A stretch of 64,000 bases of DNA, taken from positions 248,001 to 312,000 of the forward strand of contig NZ_FYEY01000001.1 of the NCBI RefSeq assembly GCF_900187385.1, in the 5' to 3' direction. Of the stretch, positions 33,090 to 41,041 are shown piece by piece. The position numbers and the translations under genes are program-made. The notes beneath the pieces are model-generated. The model was not told the origin of the DNA. It did no database searches and saw nothing but the letters and a program-made list of their open reading frames with translations. The DNA comes from Streptomyces sp. 2114.4 (GTDB lineage Bacteria > Actinomycetota > Actinomycetes > Streptomycetales > Streptomycetaceae). Within the stretch, counting starts at the first letter, position 1. Each line of letters begins with the position of its first letter.

Positions 33090-34691
33090 TCAGCGCGGTG
33101 CCGCGAGGTCCTGGGTCCACCAGGGCCCGCCCGCTCCCTGGACGACGCCGATGCCGACCGACGTGAACGTGCAGTTGAGCAGGTTGTCACGGTGCATGGC
33201 GTCGCCCATCCAGTCGTTCACCGCCGCCGCGGCAGTGCGCGGGCCCCGGTCGAGGTTCTCGCCCCAGCTGCTCCACTGGTATCCGGCGGCGTTGATCCGC
33301 TCGTCGGGGCCGGTACCGTCCGGGGCGTTGTGCTCGTAGTACTGACGGGCCGCCATGTCGGCGGAGTGGCGCCGCGCCGCGGTGTGCAGTCTCCGGTCGA
33401 TGTGCAGCGGCCCGCAGCCGGCCCGGTCCCGCCGCCGGTTGATGAGTGAGGTGGCCTGTTCTTCCAGGCTGGGCGCGGCGGGGGCAGGCCGGGCGGACGG
33501 GGTGGGCGACGCGGTGGCGGTCCGCGTCGGGGACGGAGTGTGCGTGGGAGTGGGTGTAGGTGTGGGGTCCGGCGTCGGCGGGGGTGAGGGCGCGGTACGG
33601 GCCGCCTTCGGCTCGTCCCTCCCTGCGTCCTTCCGTTCGGCCGGCGGCGTACCGGGCGACCACCACAAGGCGGCGGTGACGGCCACGGCGAGCGTGGCGG
33701 TGCCCGTCACGACGGTGCCCTTCTTCACCCTGCGAGGCCGGGGCAGCCGCTTCGGCAGAGGGTGTGCGCCGGGTACGCCGGACGCTCCGGGGACGCCGGG
33801 TGCGCCGGACGCCCCGGGCGCCTCGGATGCTCCAGGCACTCCGGACGCGCCGGACACATGGTGCGCAGGCGCCGCGGTCGCCGTCGCCGTAGCGGCGGTG
33901 GGGGCCAGGGCGGCCGGCGGAGCGAGGTGCGCGGGCAGCGGCAGCAGGGCGAGGCCGGCCAGCAGTCCTTCGGCGGGCACGAGATCGTTCCAGTGTCCGG
34001 AGCAGGCCGCGCACCGGCGGGCATGGCGGGATATGCGTTTGCGCCAGAGGGCACAGGGTTCGTTGTCCCATGTGGCGGTCACCTGGGCCAGATCGGGGCA
34101 CGGCGGACTCGCCGAGAGCGCACGGACCACCACGCGTCCGGCCTCCAGCTGCTCCTTCATCCGCTGCACCCGGACCGCCGCGTGGCGGGAGTCGATACCG
34201 ACGGCGGCCACCAGCTCCGGCCTGGTGATCTCCCCGGCGGCCTCCAGCCACCACAGGGACAGCAGTGACCGGTCCCCCTCGTCCAGCCACCGGGTGGCCG
34301 CGGCCACTTCACGGCGCTGGCCGGACAGTCCGAGTTTCAGGATGGTCAGGTCCACGAAATCGGCGGCGCGGTCGGCCCGTTCCGGCGCCTGGTCCCAGCC
34401 GACAACGGGTGCCTTGCGGTCGGCGGTCCACCGGCGGCGCACCTGGTTCATGGCGATCGCCACCAGCCAGGAGCGGAAGGACGCCGGCTCCCGCAGGTCC
34501 GACAGCGACTCCAGGACCCGCAGCATGGTCTCCTGCACCACGTCATCGACGTCCGCATGGCCGTCCAGTGCACGCCCCACGACGTTGTAGATCAGCGGCA
34601 GGTAGGAGGCGATCAGCTCCTCCCGGGCATGCTCGTCCCCGGCCTTGGCGGCCTCGACAGCCGCCGTCCCGTTTTCCTGCTTCACGCCCAT
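33090..34691 (-). CDS. ECF sigma factor fused to anti-sigma zinc motif, TM helix and CAP domain
   Basis: One 533-aa chain with five parts. Residues 1-90 are sigma region 2 (VDDVVQETMLRVLESL, SFRSWLVAIAMNQVRRRW). Region 4-like HTH spans about 135-185. A zinc-type anti-sigma motif is H223-x3-C227-x2-C230. A Gly/Pro/Ala repeat (280-309) follows, then one membrane helix (326-345), a Pro/Thr linker, and a CAP/SCP domain (about 408-533, with LINRRRDRAGCGPL, HSADMAARQYYEH and WSSWGEN). The layout implies a membrane-tethered sigma factor with an external sensor. Convergent with the M64 peptidase, divergent from a second CAP gene. Confidence 0.88.
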   Translation of the reverse strand: MGVKQENGTAAVEAAKAGDEHAREELIASYLPLIYNVVGRALDGHADVDDVVQETMLRVLESLSDLREPASFRSWLVAIAMNQVRRRWTADRKAPVVGWDQAPERADRAADFVDLTILKLGLSGQRREVAAATRWLDEGDRSLLSLWWLEAAGEITRPELVAAVGIDSRHAAVRVQRMKEQLEAGRVVVRALSASPPCPDLAQVTATWDNEPCALWRKRISRHARRCAACSGHWNDLVPAEGLLAGLALLPLPAHLAPPAALAPTAATATATAAPAHHVSGASGVPGASEAPGASGAPGVPGASGVPGAHPLPKRLPRPRRVKKGTVVTGTATLAVAVTAALWWSPGTPPAERKDAGRDEPKAARTAPSPPPTPDPTPTPTPTHTPSPTRTATASPTPSARPAPAAPSLEEQATSLINRRRDRAGCGPLHIDRRLHTAARRHSADMAARQYYEHNAPDGTGPDERINAAGYQWSSWGENLDRGPRTAAAAVNDWMGDAMHRDNLLNCTFTSVGIGVVQGAGGPWWTQDLAAPR

Positions 34692-35062
34692 TCACCCTGT
34701 TCATCCGTGCGTACTCGTAGCCCCCGCACTCAGGTGACCCCGCGAGCCCGTCGCAATAACAGAAAAACCTACGCGGATCCGGGAAGCGGCCGCGCCCGGA
34801 GCCACGCGCGGGGCTCAGTCCCGTGCCGAGGCCCGCCACGCGTCATGGATGCCGGCCGACCCGCGGCGTGAGGGCCGAGAGGCTGCGGCACGACCTCCGA
34901 GGAGGCCACCGTGGAGACCGTTGAGGAAGACACGAAAAAACTTCCGAGCTTTTCGTTATCCGGGTCCGTTCCCGGGATCTCCCATGTGTCGGCCCCCACG
35001 GACCACGCGCCACGTGGCTCCGCCCGGCCGGCAGATCCCCAGCCCCCACAGGAAACGGAACC
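34692..35062. promoter_or_regulatory. Divergent promoter region of the sigma-CAP and CAP genes
   Basis: This 371-base gap must hold both promoters. Reading each way there is a TTTTC-(T)-GTTAT element: TTTTTCTGTTATTGCG upstream of the sigma gene (minus strand, about 34745-34765) and GCTTTTCGTTATCCGGG upstream of the CAP gene (about 34950-34967). A shared motif would be expected if the fused sigma factor drives both. No gene in the gap. Confidence 0.4.
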
Positions 35063-35989
35063 ATGAACAACGACCACCTGCAGACGGAGTTCCACGACGA
35101 GGCCCCGACGGGCGGCGGCCGCCGGGCGAACGGCTCCGCCGCACCGCGGCGTTCCGGCCCGTCCGGCCCCGGCGGCCGCTCAGGGGGCCGGCACGGACGG
35201 AGCGGCGGTCAGCACCGCGGCGGCTCTCACCCCCGGCGGAACGCGACGCTGCTGGCCGTGGCCTCGGTGATCGTGGTGGGCGCCTCCGGCGTGGCGCTGA
35301 TACGGTCCGGCTCCGGAACCGACCAGGCGCTCGCGGCAGACCAGTCCGCGCCGGTGGCTCCGACCGCCACGACCTCCACTCCCCCGGTGCCGACCGCCTC
35401 GCGCCCGGCCAAGAGCCACCGGCCCTCGGCCTCCCCGTCCGAGGCGGAACGACACGGCAAGCGGCACTCCGCGCCCCGGCCGCACGCCTCGCGCACCGGC
35501 CGCAGCGCGGACACCGCCCAGAGCGCAGAGCCGCGCGCGGCCCGTCCCGAGTCGGGAACGGGGGCCGCCGCCCCGGCCGGAAACCGGGCCGCGACGGGCA
35601 CCGCCGCGGCGTTCGCGCAGAAGATCGTCGAGCTCGTCAACGCCCAGCGGGCGCAGCACGGTTGTGGTCCGCTCACCGTCGACTCCCATCTGCAGGTCGC
35701 GGCGCAGGCCCACTCGGACGACATGGCGGCCCGCAACTACTACGAGCACAACACCCCGGAAGGCGTGGACCCGGGAACGCGGATGACCAAAGCCGGTTTC
35801 GCGTGGAGCAGTTGGGCCGAGAACATCTTCAAGAGTCCCAAGGATCCGGCGACGGCGATGAAGGGCTGGATGGAGAGCCCGGGCCATCGCGACAACCTCC
35901 TCAACTGCTCGTACAAATCCACCGGCGTGGGCGTCAATCTCAGCGCCAACGGCCCCTGGTGGACTCAGGACTTCGCCACTCACTCCTGA
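35063..35989 (+). CDS. Membrane-anchored CAP (SCP) domain protein
   Basis: A 308-aa protein: a cytoplasmic Gly/Arg-rich tail (1-59), a membrane helix (about 61-80), a Ser/Pro-rich stalk (85-180) and a CAP domain (about 186-308: IVELVNAQRAQHGCGPL, HSDDMAARNYYEHNTPEG, WSSWAENIF, SPGHRDNLLNCSYKSTGVG). The CAP domain matches the C-terminal domain of the adjacent sigma fusion nearly segment by segment, so the two are paralogues. The gene is divergent from that fusion. ATG 35063 follows CAGGAAACGGAACC. Confidence 0.88.
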   Translation: MNNDHLQTEFHDEAPTGGGRRANGSAAPRRSGPSGPGGRSGGRHGRSGGQHRGGSHPRRNATLLAVASVIVVGASGVALIRSGSGTDQALAADQSAPVAPTATTSTPPVPTASRPAKSHRPSASPSEAERHGKRHSAPRPHASRTGRSADTAQSAEPRAARPESGTGAAAPAGNRAATGTAAAFAQKIVELVNAQRAQHGCGPLTVDSHLQVAAQAHSDDMAARNYYEHNTPEGVDPGTRMTKAGFAWSSWAENIFKSPKDPATAMKGWMESPGHRDNLLNCSYKSTGVGVNLSANGPWWTQDFATHS

Positions 35990-36003
35990 CCGGCCCCACA
36001 TCC

Positions 36004-36042
36004 CGGTGCCGCCCCGGCGCTTCGGCGGCCGGGGCGGTACCG
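36004..36042. terminator. Bidirectional terminator hairpin
   Basis: GGTGCCGCCCCGGC and its near-complement GCCGGGGCGGTACC flank a GC/TTCG-type loop between two convergent genes. The long GC stem with a TTCG tetraloop is typical of Streptomyces terminators. Confidence 0.75.
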
Positions 36043-36060
36043 GGGCTCGAACCTCGCAGG

Positions 36061-36894
36061 TCAGCCGCCCGCAGGGGCGAAGGTCCGCCCGAGGAAGCCG
36101 TCCAGGCTGCGGCGGGCCGCCACGCCGTGCGGACCGGCGAAGATCTCGGCTGCGTGGAGAGCACCGGGCAGGACGGTGACCTCGGCCTTCGGAAAACCGT
36201 GGGCGACCTCGCGCAGCTTTCCCTCGTCGGAGAGCGGATCGTCGGCGGTGCCCAGGAGCAGCAGTTCGCCGTCGTAGGAGGTACCGCTCCCGGCGGTGTA
36301 GCCGCCCAGGGAGGCCAGCGGGCTGATGCCGGCGACTCCGGCGGGGCGGGCGGTGCGGTCCGTGAGCATGCCGAGCATGAGCGTGCCGCCCAGGCAGCCT
36401 CCCACCCAGGCCACGCTCGTGGTGCCGCGCGACCGCAGCAAGCGGGTCGCGTCGGCCACGGTCCGGCGGCGGTCCCCGCCCCAGTCGAAGGTGACGACGT
36501 GGTAGCCGCCGGCCGCGAGCCGCTTGGCCTCGGCCGCCCATTCGCAGGCATCGCCCCAGGAGATGGGGGCGAAGACGACACCGTGCGGACCGCTGCCCAC
36601 GGTGACCAGACGGCCGCGGCCCGCGGAACCGGGCAGACGGTACGCGGTGGCGCCCCGGACGCCGCGGAAGCACGACGGCAGCCGGTCCGGTGCGGCGCTG
36701 AACTCTGCCATGCCGGCGGTTCCTTCCTTCGTGGAGCGATGGGTTTGCGCCATCGCGCTCCCTGGCGGCGCCGGGTCGCCGGCACGGCCGGCGCAGGCGG
36801 AGGCGCCGGTCAGAGCCAGGGCCAGGACCGCTCTCATGGCCAGAGCACGCTTCGACTCACGAGGAAACACGGGAGAAGCATAGAGGAAAAGCAT
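36061..36894 (-). CDS. Dienelactone-hydrolase-like alpha/beta hydrolase, probable lipoprotein
   Basis: About 277 aa. The leader KRALAMRAVLALALTGASAC ends in a lipobox-like GASAC, so export and lipid anchoring are likely. The hydrolase domain has GVVFAPISWGDACEWAAEAKRLAAGG, the nucleophile elbow VGGCLGG (Cys rather than Ser, as in dienelactone hydrolases), an acid in LLLGTADDPLSDEG and a late His in ALHAAEIF. The start is uncertain: ATG 36894, GTG 36870 or ATG 36837. Its promoter region has AAAGCTTT-type motifs shared with the flavodoxin gene promoter. Confidence 0.75.
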   Translation of the reverse strand: MLFLYASPVFPRESKRALAMRAVLALALTGASACAGRAGDPAPPGSAMAQTHRSTKEGTAGMAEFSAAPDRLPSCFRGVRGATAYRLPGSAGRGRLVTVGSGPHGVVFAPISWGDACEWAAEAKRLAAGGYHVVTFDWGGDRRRTVADATRLLRSRGTTSVAWVGGCLGGTLMLGMLTDRTARPAGVAGISPLASLGGYTAGSGTSYDGELLLLGTADDPLSDEGKLREVAHGFPKAEVTVLPGALHAAEIFAGPHGVAARRSLDGFLGRTFAPAGG

Positions 36895-36897
36895 TGA

Positions 36898-36933
36898 GAA
36901 AAGCTATATTGAAAGGTACTTGGAAAGCTTTTC
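36898..36933. promoter_or_regulatory. Inverted repeat with AAAGCTTT core, likely MarR site
   Basis: GAAAAGCT (36898-36905) and AGCTTTTC (36926-36933) are exact inverted repeats 20 bases apart, and AAAGCTTT (36924-36931) is itself palindromic. The element lies between the divergent hydrolase and MarR genes. The same 8-mer recurs upstream of the flavodoxin gene at 45789-45796. Confidence 0.6.
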
Positions 36934-37042
36934 ACCATGCCCACATCTGGCGACCACACAGTCTCCCCAGGTCAGAGGGTGCCTGTCCGGACGGTGGGAT
37001 ATCTTTGTACTGAGCTATGAGGAAGAGGGAAGGCGGTTCACG

Positions 37043-37552
37043 GTGGAGCCTGACCACGTAGACGAGATCATCTCGGCATGGGGACACGAGCTGCCCGAAA
37101 TCGCCGGTCTCCCGCTGGAACTCGCCAAACGGACCGCCCTGTTGGTGTCGGCCTTCGACGTCGCGGCAAGTGCCGAACTGGAGAAGCTGGGGCTGACCCA
37201 GGCCGAGTACGGAGTGCTCGCCACCCTGCGGCGGATCGGCGCTCCCTACCGCCTCAAGCCGACCGAGCTCACGCACGCACTCCTGCTGTCCTCCGGTGGG
37301 ACCAGCAATATCATCAAGCGCCTGGTGGCCGCCGGCTATGTCACGCGCGCGGCGGCCGAGGACGATGCGCGCAGCAGCTGGGTGCAGCTCACGCCGAGCG
37401 GGGTGGAGACCGCCGAAGCGGCGGTGCGCGCCACCACCGCCGTGCATGCCCGGCTCGTCGACCGCATTCCGGAACGCACCGCGAAGGCCCTCAGCGAGCA
37501 GTTGCGGATCGCGCTCGCCGCCATCGAGGAAGGCGTGCTGATCCGCCGCTGA
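37043..37552 (+). CDS. MarR family transcriptional regulator
   Basis: About 169 aa. The winged-helix core is visible: LGLTQAEYGVLATLRRIGAPYRLKPTELTHALLLSSGGTSNIIKRLVAAGYV, then the wing DDARSSWVQLTPSG. GTG 37043 follows GAGGGAAGGCGG; the frame is open to 36920, but that ATG overlaps the palindromic site. It is convergent with the 3' end of the seven-gene operon and is the obvious candidate for regulating that operon, the adjacent hydrolase and the flavodoxin gene. Confidence 0.87.
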   Translation: MEPDHVDEIISAWGHELPEIAGLPLELAKRTALLVSAFDVAASAELEKLGLTQAEYGVLATLRRIGAPYRLKPTELTHALLLSSGGTSNIIKRLVAAGYVTRAAAEDDARSSWVQLTPSGVETAEAAVRATTAVHARLVDRIPERTAKALSEQLRIALAAIEEGVLIRR

Positions 37553-37562
37553 CGCGGTGGCG

Positions 37563-38825
37563 TCAGCGGTCGGCCAGCCGGTCGCGCAGGTCCTGTGCCC
37601 GTGCCAGCAGCCGCGGCAACCCGGCGTACACCAGCCGCCCCCGCCGCTTGGCGATCCGCCCGGCGACCATCACGGTGTCGACATCGGCGCGGTCCATCGA
37701 CGACACGACGGCCGCGGTGGCGTCATGGACCGGCGCCACACCGGGCCGGTCGGTCCGCAGCACGATCACATCGGCCTGCTTGCCGGGGGCCAGCGAGCCG
37801 ATGCGGTCCGCCATCCCGAGCGCTTCGGCGCCGCCGAGCGTGGCGAACTCCAGGACCTCCCGGGCCGTGAGCAGGGGTGCGTCAGGGCCCGCATGGCCCT
37901 GCAGGGCCGCGAAGCGCCCGATCTGGAAGGCGGCCCGCAGCTGCGTGAACATGTCGCTGGGCGCGGCGACTTCGACGTCCACGCTGAGGCTGGGGCGCAG
38001 GCCGGCGGCCACCGCCTCGGCGAACGGGGGCAGGCCGTGGCCCATGGTCATTTCGATGGCGGGCGCGACCGACAGCGCCCCACCGCTGTCGTGGATCAGC
38101 CGCAGTTCGCCGGCGTCCATCCCGGTGCCGTGGATGAACACCGTCCCGGGCCGCAGCACCCCGAGGCGGCGCAGCCGGGAGACCGGGCTGCCGGCCCGGA
38201 TGTGCAGCGCGGTCGGCACGTCCAGTTCACGGGCCAGGCCCCAGCCGCGCCGGATGGTCTCGTCGCTGCCGGCCTCGGCGTTGAGTGCCATGGTCACCAG
38301 GCCGTCCTCGGCGTGCAGCCTGCGGGTACGGACCCGGCGGGCGTCCTGTGCCGTGCCGTGTCCGTAGGCGAAGACGCTGCGCAGCCCCGCGTCGGTGAGC
38401 GCGTCGAGCAGGGCGTCGGTGTGCTCCTCGGTCGGCTTGGCGATGTTGGAGATGTCCTGGACGGTGGTCACCCCCGCGTCCAGGGCGCCCAGCGCGCTCA
38501 GCAGGTTCCCCAGGTGAAGATCGTCGGCGGTGAGCCGGGGTGCCAGGGTGTGCAGGACGGTCGCGAAGTACTGGTCGAGGGTCTGGTCGGCGCCGCTGCC
38601 GCGCAGTGCCGCCTGCCACATGTGGCGGTGGGTGTCGATGAAGCCGGGGAGCACGAGGCACCCGTGGGCGTCGATGCGTTCGTCCACCCCCGAGGCGTCG
38701 ATACGGGGTTCCACGGCGGTGATCCGGCCGTCCTCCACCAGGATGTCGGCGGACGGCAGTTCACCGAGGGCCGGGTCCATGGTGAGGACGCGGCCCCCGG
38801 TGAGGAGCGAACGGGCGGTGCTCAT
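37563..38825 (-). CDS. Amidohydrolase family protein (TrzN/deaminase-like)
   Basis: A 420-aa metal-dependent hydrolase. It has the metal site LPGFIDTHRHMWQAAL (HxH), the later His in ALHIRAGSP and IHGTGM, and the C-terminal LGGAEALGMADRIGSLAPGKQADVIVL, typical of chlorohydrolase/cytosine-deaminase-like enzymes. ATG 38825 overlaps the stop of the upstream NTF2-like gene by four bases, so translation is coupled. It is the last gene of the operon that begins at 44280. Confidence 0.87.
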   Translation of the reverse strand: MSTARSLLTGGRVLTMDPALGELPSADILVEDGRITAVEPRIDASGVDERIDAHGCLVLPGFIDTHRHMWQAALRGSGADQTLDQYFATVLHTLAPRLTADDLHLGNLLSALGALDAGVTTVQDISNIAKPTEEHTDALLDALTDAGLRSVFAYGHGTAQDARRVRTRRLHAEDGLVTMALNAEAGSDETIRRGWGLARELDVPTALHIRAGSPVSRLRRLGVLRPGTVFIHGTGMDAGELRLIHDSGGALSVAPAIEMTMGHGLPPFAEAVAAGLRPSLSVDVEVAAPSDMFTQLRAAFQIGRFAALQGHAGPDAPLLTAREVLEFATLGGAEALGMADRIGSLAPGKQADVIVLRTDRPGVAPVHDATAAVVSSMDRADVDTVMVAGRIAKRRGRLVYAGLPRLLARAQDLRDRLADR

Positions 38826-39349
38826 GCAGTGCCCCACCCCTGGGGCGGTGCCAGGCGGCCCGTCTGGAGGTTCCAGTACTCGGTGTTGCGCCGGCAGCGG
38901 CCGTCGGGGGCGAAGAGCAGGATGTTGGTCTCCAGGAAGGTGACCCAGTGGTCGCCGTCGGGGTTGATGGCGGGGGCCCGCAGTGTGACCCAGAGTTCGA
39001 CGGCCGCCCGGTTCCCGGTGACGACGGGCGTGCCGTGACGGCCGGTCATCTCGCTCTGGCCTGCGGTGATGTCACGCCAGTAGCGGCCGATGGCCTCGCG
39101 CCCGCGGAAGGTCTGGGCCGGGACGCCGGGCACCGCCTCGTACACGGCGTCGGGGGTGAACAGCCGGACCGCGGCGGTGTCGTTCTTGGTCCGCCAGGCC
39201 TCCAGATAGGCCTCGGTCCAGGCGGAGACATCGGCGGCGGTGAGGCGGCCGGTCCGCTCGGCGGCATGTGCGGCCGGTGTCACCGACGCCAGGGGCAGTG
39301 CGGCGAGGCCGGCCCGGAGCAGGGTACGGCGGGGGGTTCGGGGTTTCAC
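38822..39349 (-). CDS. Exported NTF2/SnoaL-like protein with twin-arginine leader
   Basis: A 175-aa protein. The leader (PRTPRRTLLRAGLAALPLA) has a twin-arginine pattern and an AHAAERTG cleavage site. The rest is a SnoaL-like cone fold: WTEAYLEAWRTKNDTAAVRLFTPDAVYEAVPG, RGREAIGRYWRDITAGQ and NTEYWNLQTGRL. Such domains bind small hydrophobic ligands or catalyse isomerisation. GTG 39349 sits 16 bases from a GGAAAGG site. It lies between the O-methyltransferase and amidohydrolase genes. Export within a biosynthetic operon is unusual. Confidence 0.75.
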   Translation of the reverse strand: MKPRTPRRTLLRAGLAALPLASVTPAAHAAERTGRLTAADVSAWTEAYLEAWRTKNDTAAVRLFTPDAVYEAVPGVPAQTFRGREAIGRYWRDITAGQSEMTGRHGTPVVTGNRAAVELWVTLRAPAINPDGDHWVTFLETNILLFAPDGRCRRNTEYWNLQTGRLAPPQGWGTA

Positions 39350-39425
39350 GGGTGTTCGGTGCCTTTCCGTGCGTACGGGGTGACGCGCGGGCCGGCGGGG
39401 GCGCGGAGCCGGGCCGGCCGTGGCG

Positions 39426-40103
39426 TCATGCTGCGTGCTGGAGGCGGAGGGAGAATTCGATGCCGTCTCCCAGCGGGAGCTGCTGGGAGAGGTAGCCGTT
39501 GCCGGCGGTGCGGACGTGGTCGGTGAACTCGGGCGGCAGCATCGGCAGGTTGTCGGAGACCACCAGGGAGCCGGCCCGCAGGGCGGGTTCCAGCACCTTG
39601 AGGACCGGCAGGTAGAGCTCCTTCCATCCGTCCAGCAGCACCAGGTCGACCGGACCGGGAAGCGCGGCGAGCCGTTCGCGGGCGTCGCCGGTCCTGATCT
39701 CGGCGTAGGCATCGAGCCCCGCCCGCTGCAGGTGGCCGCGTGCACGGTCGGCCTTGCCGGGGTGCAGCTCCGAGCCGATGATGCGGCCGCCGCCATTGTC
39801 GCGCAGCGCCGCCGCCGCATAGAGCGTCGAAGCGCCGAAGGAGGTGCCGAACTCCACCACGAGGGCCGGCCGCAGGCTCCGTACGAGCTGGTACAGGAAG
39901 GTGCCGACCTCCCGGTGCACGGGCAGCGCGGCCTGGGCACACAGCTCGGCGGCCTGCCGGGCGGTGGGCGGCTGCGGCCAGTCGGCCGCCGTGGCGTAGG
40001 CGCGCTTCATCACGTCCGGATCGTGGTGCTCGGCACAGCGGGCGATCTCGTCCAGGACGGCGCGCACCCGCTCGTCGTCGAGCCCGGTGAGTGGGGTGGT
40101 CAT
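39426..40103 (-). CDS. SAM-dependent O-methyltransferase (class I, YrrM/CmoA-like)
   Basis: A 225-aa methyltransferase. Motif I is VVEFGTSFGASTLYAAAALRDN, followed by GSELHPGKADRARGHLQRAG, the acidic RTGDARERLAALPGPVDLVLLDG and the late VVSDNLPMLPPEF. This resembles catechol-type O-methyltransferases. Its start overlaps the stop of the dioxygenase gene by four bases. It is the second methyltransferase of the operon. Substrate unknown. Confidence 0.85.
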   Translation of the reverse strand: MTTPLTGLDDERVRAVLDEIARCAEHHDPDVMKRAYATAADWPQPPTARQAAELCAQAALPVHREVGTFLYQLVRSLRPALVVEFGTSFGASTLYAAAALRDNGGGRIIGSELHPGKADRARGHLQRAGLDAYAEIRTGDARERLAALPGPVDLVLLDGWKELYLPVLKVLEPALRAGSLVVSDNLPMLPPEFTDHVRTAGNGYLSQQLPLGDGIEFSLRLQHAA

Positions 40104-41041
40104 CGCCGCGCCTTCTCGTCCCGCGCCGCGGCCGTCAGCGCGGGGTCGAGGTAGCTCTGTGCGTTGTAGACGGTCCGGTCGGTGTCGAGGATTTCGCGTC
40201 GGCCGTGCATCACCCGGGTGTTGTCGATCAGCGCCAGATCGCCGTCCTGCCAGTCGATCTCCTCGGTCAGTTCGGTGGTGAGCCGGCGGAATTCGGCGAG
40301 GAGTTCATCGGGTATCTCGGTGCCGTCGGCGAAGGTGATGCGCGGGGCCTCGTAGTGATACGAGGGGCCGAAGATGCTGTTGGCCCAGGCGAGCCGGCTG
40401 CCGAAGAGCGTGGCACGGGCGGCGCCGGTGCGGAACGCGTAGTGGAGGGAACCGTCGTCGCCGAGCTGAAGGGTGGTGGACACGTTCCTGCCCACCAGCT
40501 CCTTCATATCGGCGAAGGTGATGTCGTCGAGTTTCTTGCGGCCCTCGGTCTGGTGGCAGACGAACGCCTTCCACTTGGGCTCCTCCACCCGGCGGCTGTA
40601 CATGATGTCCTTGATGCCGAAGACCGCGCGGGCCGTGTCGCCGGCCGCGTCCCAGACGCGGTAGCCGTCACAGACCGTGGTCTGCGAGCCCCTGGCGGCG
40701 GCCTTCTCGCACAGGAACCACGTCAGGTCGGGGCCGAAGGGGCTGTTGCCGTTCTCCAGGTGGAGGCCGACGGCGCCGGTGCCCGCGTCCACCTTCTGCG
40801 CCACCTCACCGCCGTGGAAGGAGCGCGCCGGGTCGAGGGTGATCCGGCTGGAGTGCGCCTTCACGAACGAGGTGAACTCCGCCAGGCCGGTGTGGAAACC
40901 GCGGAAGAGCAGGAAGCCGGCGTCGGCGAGCAGCCCGGTGACCCAGGCGGGGTCCAGCGCACCCAGCGAGCGGTCCCCGGCCGGTTGCACGAGTCGGCCG
41001 GTGGCGGCGCCGTAGGGCCGGACGTCAGCGATCGTGGTCAT
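40100..41041 (-). CDS. TauD/TfdA-family Fe(II)/2-oxoglutarate dioxygenase
   Basis: A 313-aa oxygenase. The Fe-binding HxE is in VGLHLENGNSPFGPDL, and the distal His with the 2-oxoglutarate Arg is in DNTRVMHGRREI, close to the C-terminus. FLLFRGFH near 43-50 is the usual N-terminal motif. Family members hydroxylate, desaturate or cleave small substrates. Start ATG 41041 overlaps the ligase stop by four bases (41038-41041). The substrate probably comes from the adjacent ligase step. Confidence 0.87.
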   Translation of the reverse strand: MTTIADVRPYGAATGRLVQPAGDRSLGALDPAWVTGLLADAGFLLFRGFHTGLAEFTSFVKAHSSRITLDPARSFHGGEVAQKVDAGTGAVGLHLENGNSPFGPDLTWFLCEKAAARGSQTTVCDGYRVWDAAGDTARAVFGIKDIMYSRRVEEPKWKAFVCHQTEGRKKLDDITFADMKELVGRNVSTTLQLGDDGSLHYAFRTGAARATLFGSRLAWANSIFGPSYHYEAPRITFADGTEIPDELLAEFRRLTTELTEEIDWQDGDLALIDNTRVMHGRREILDTDRTVYNAQSYLDPALTAAARDEKARR

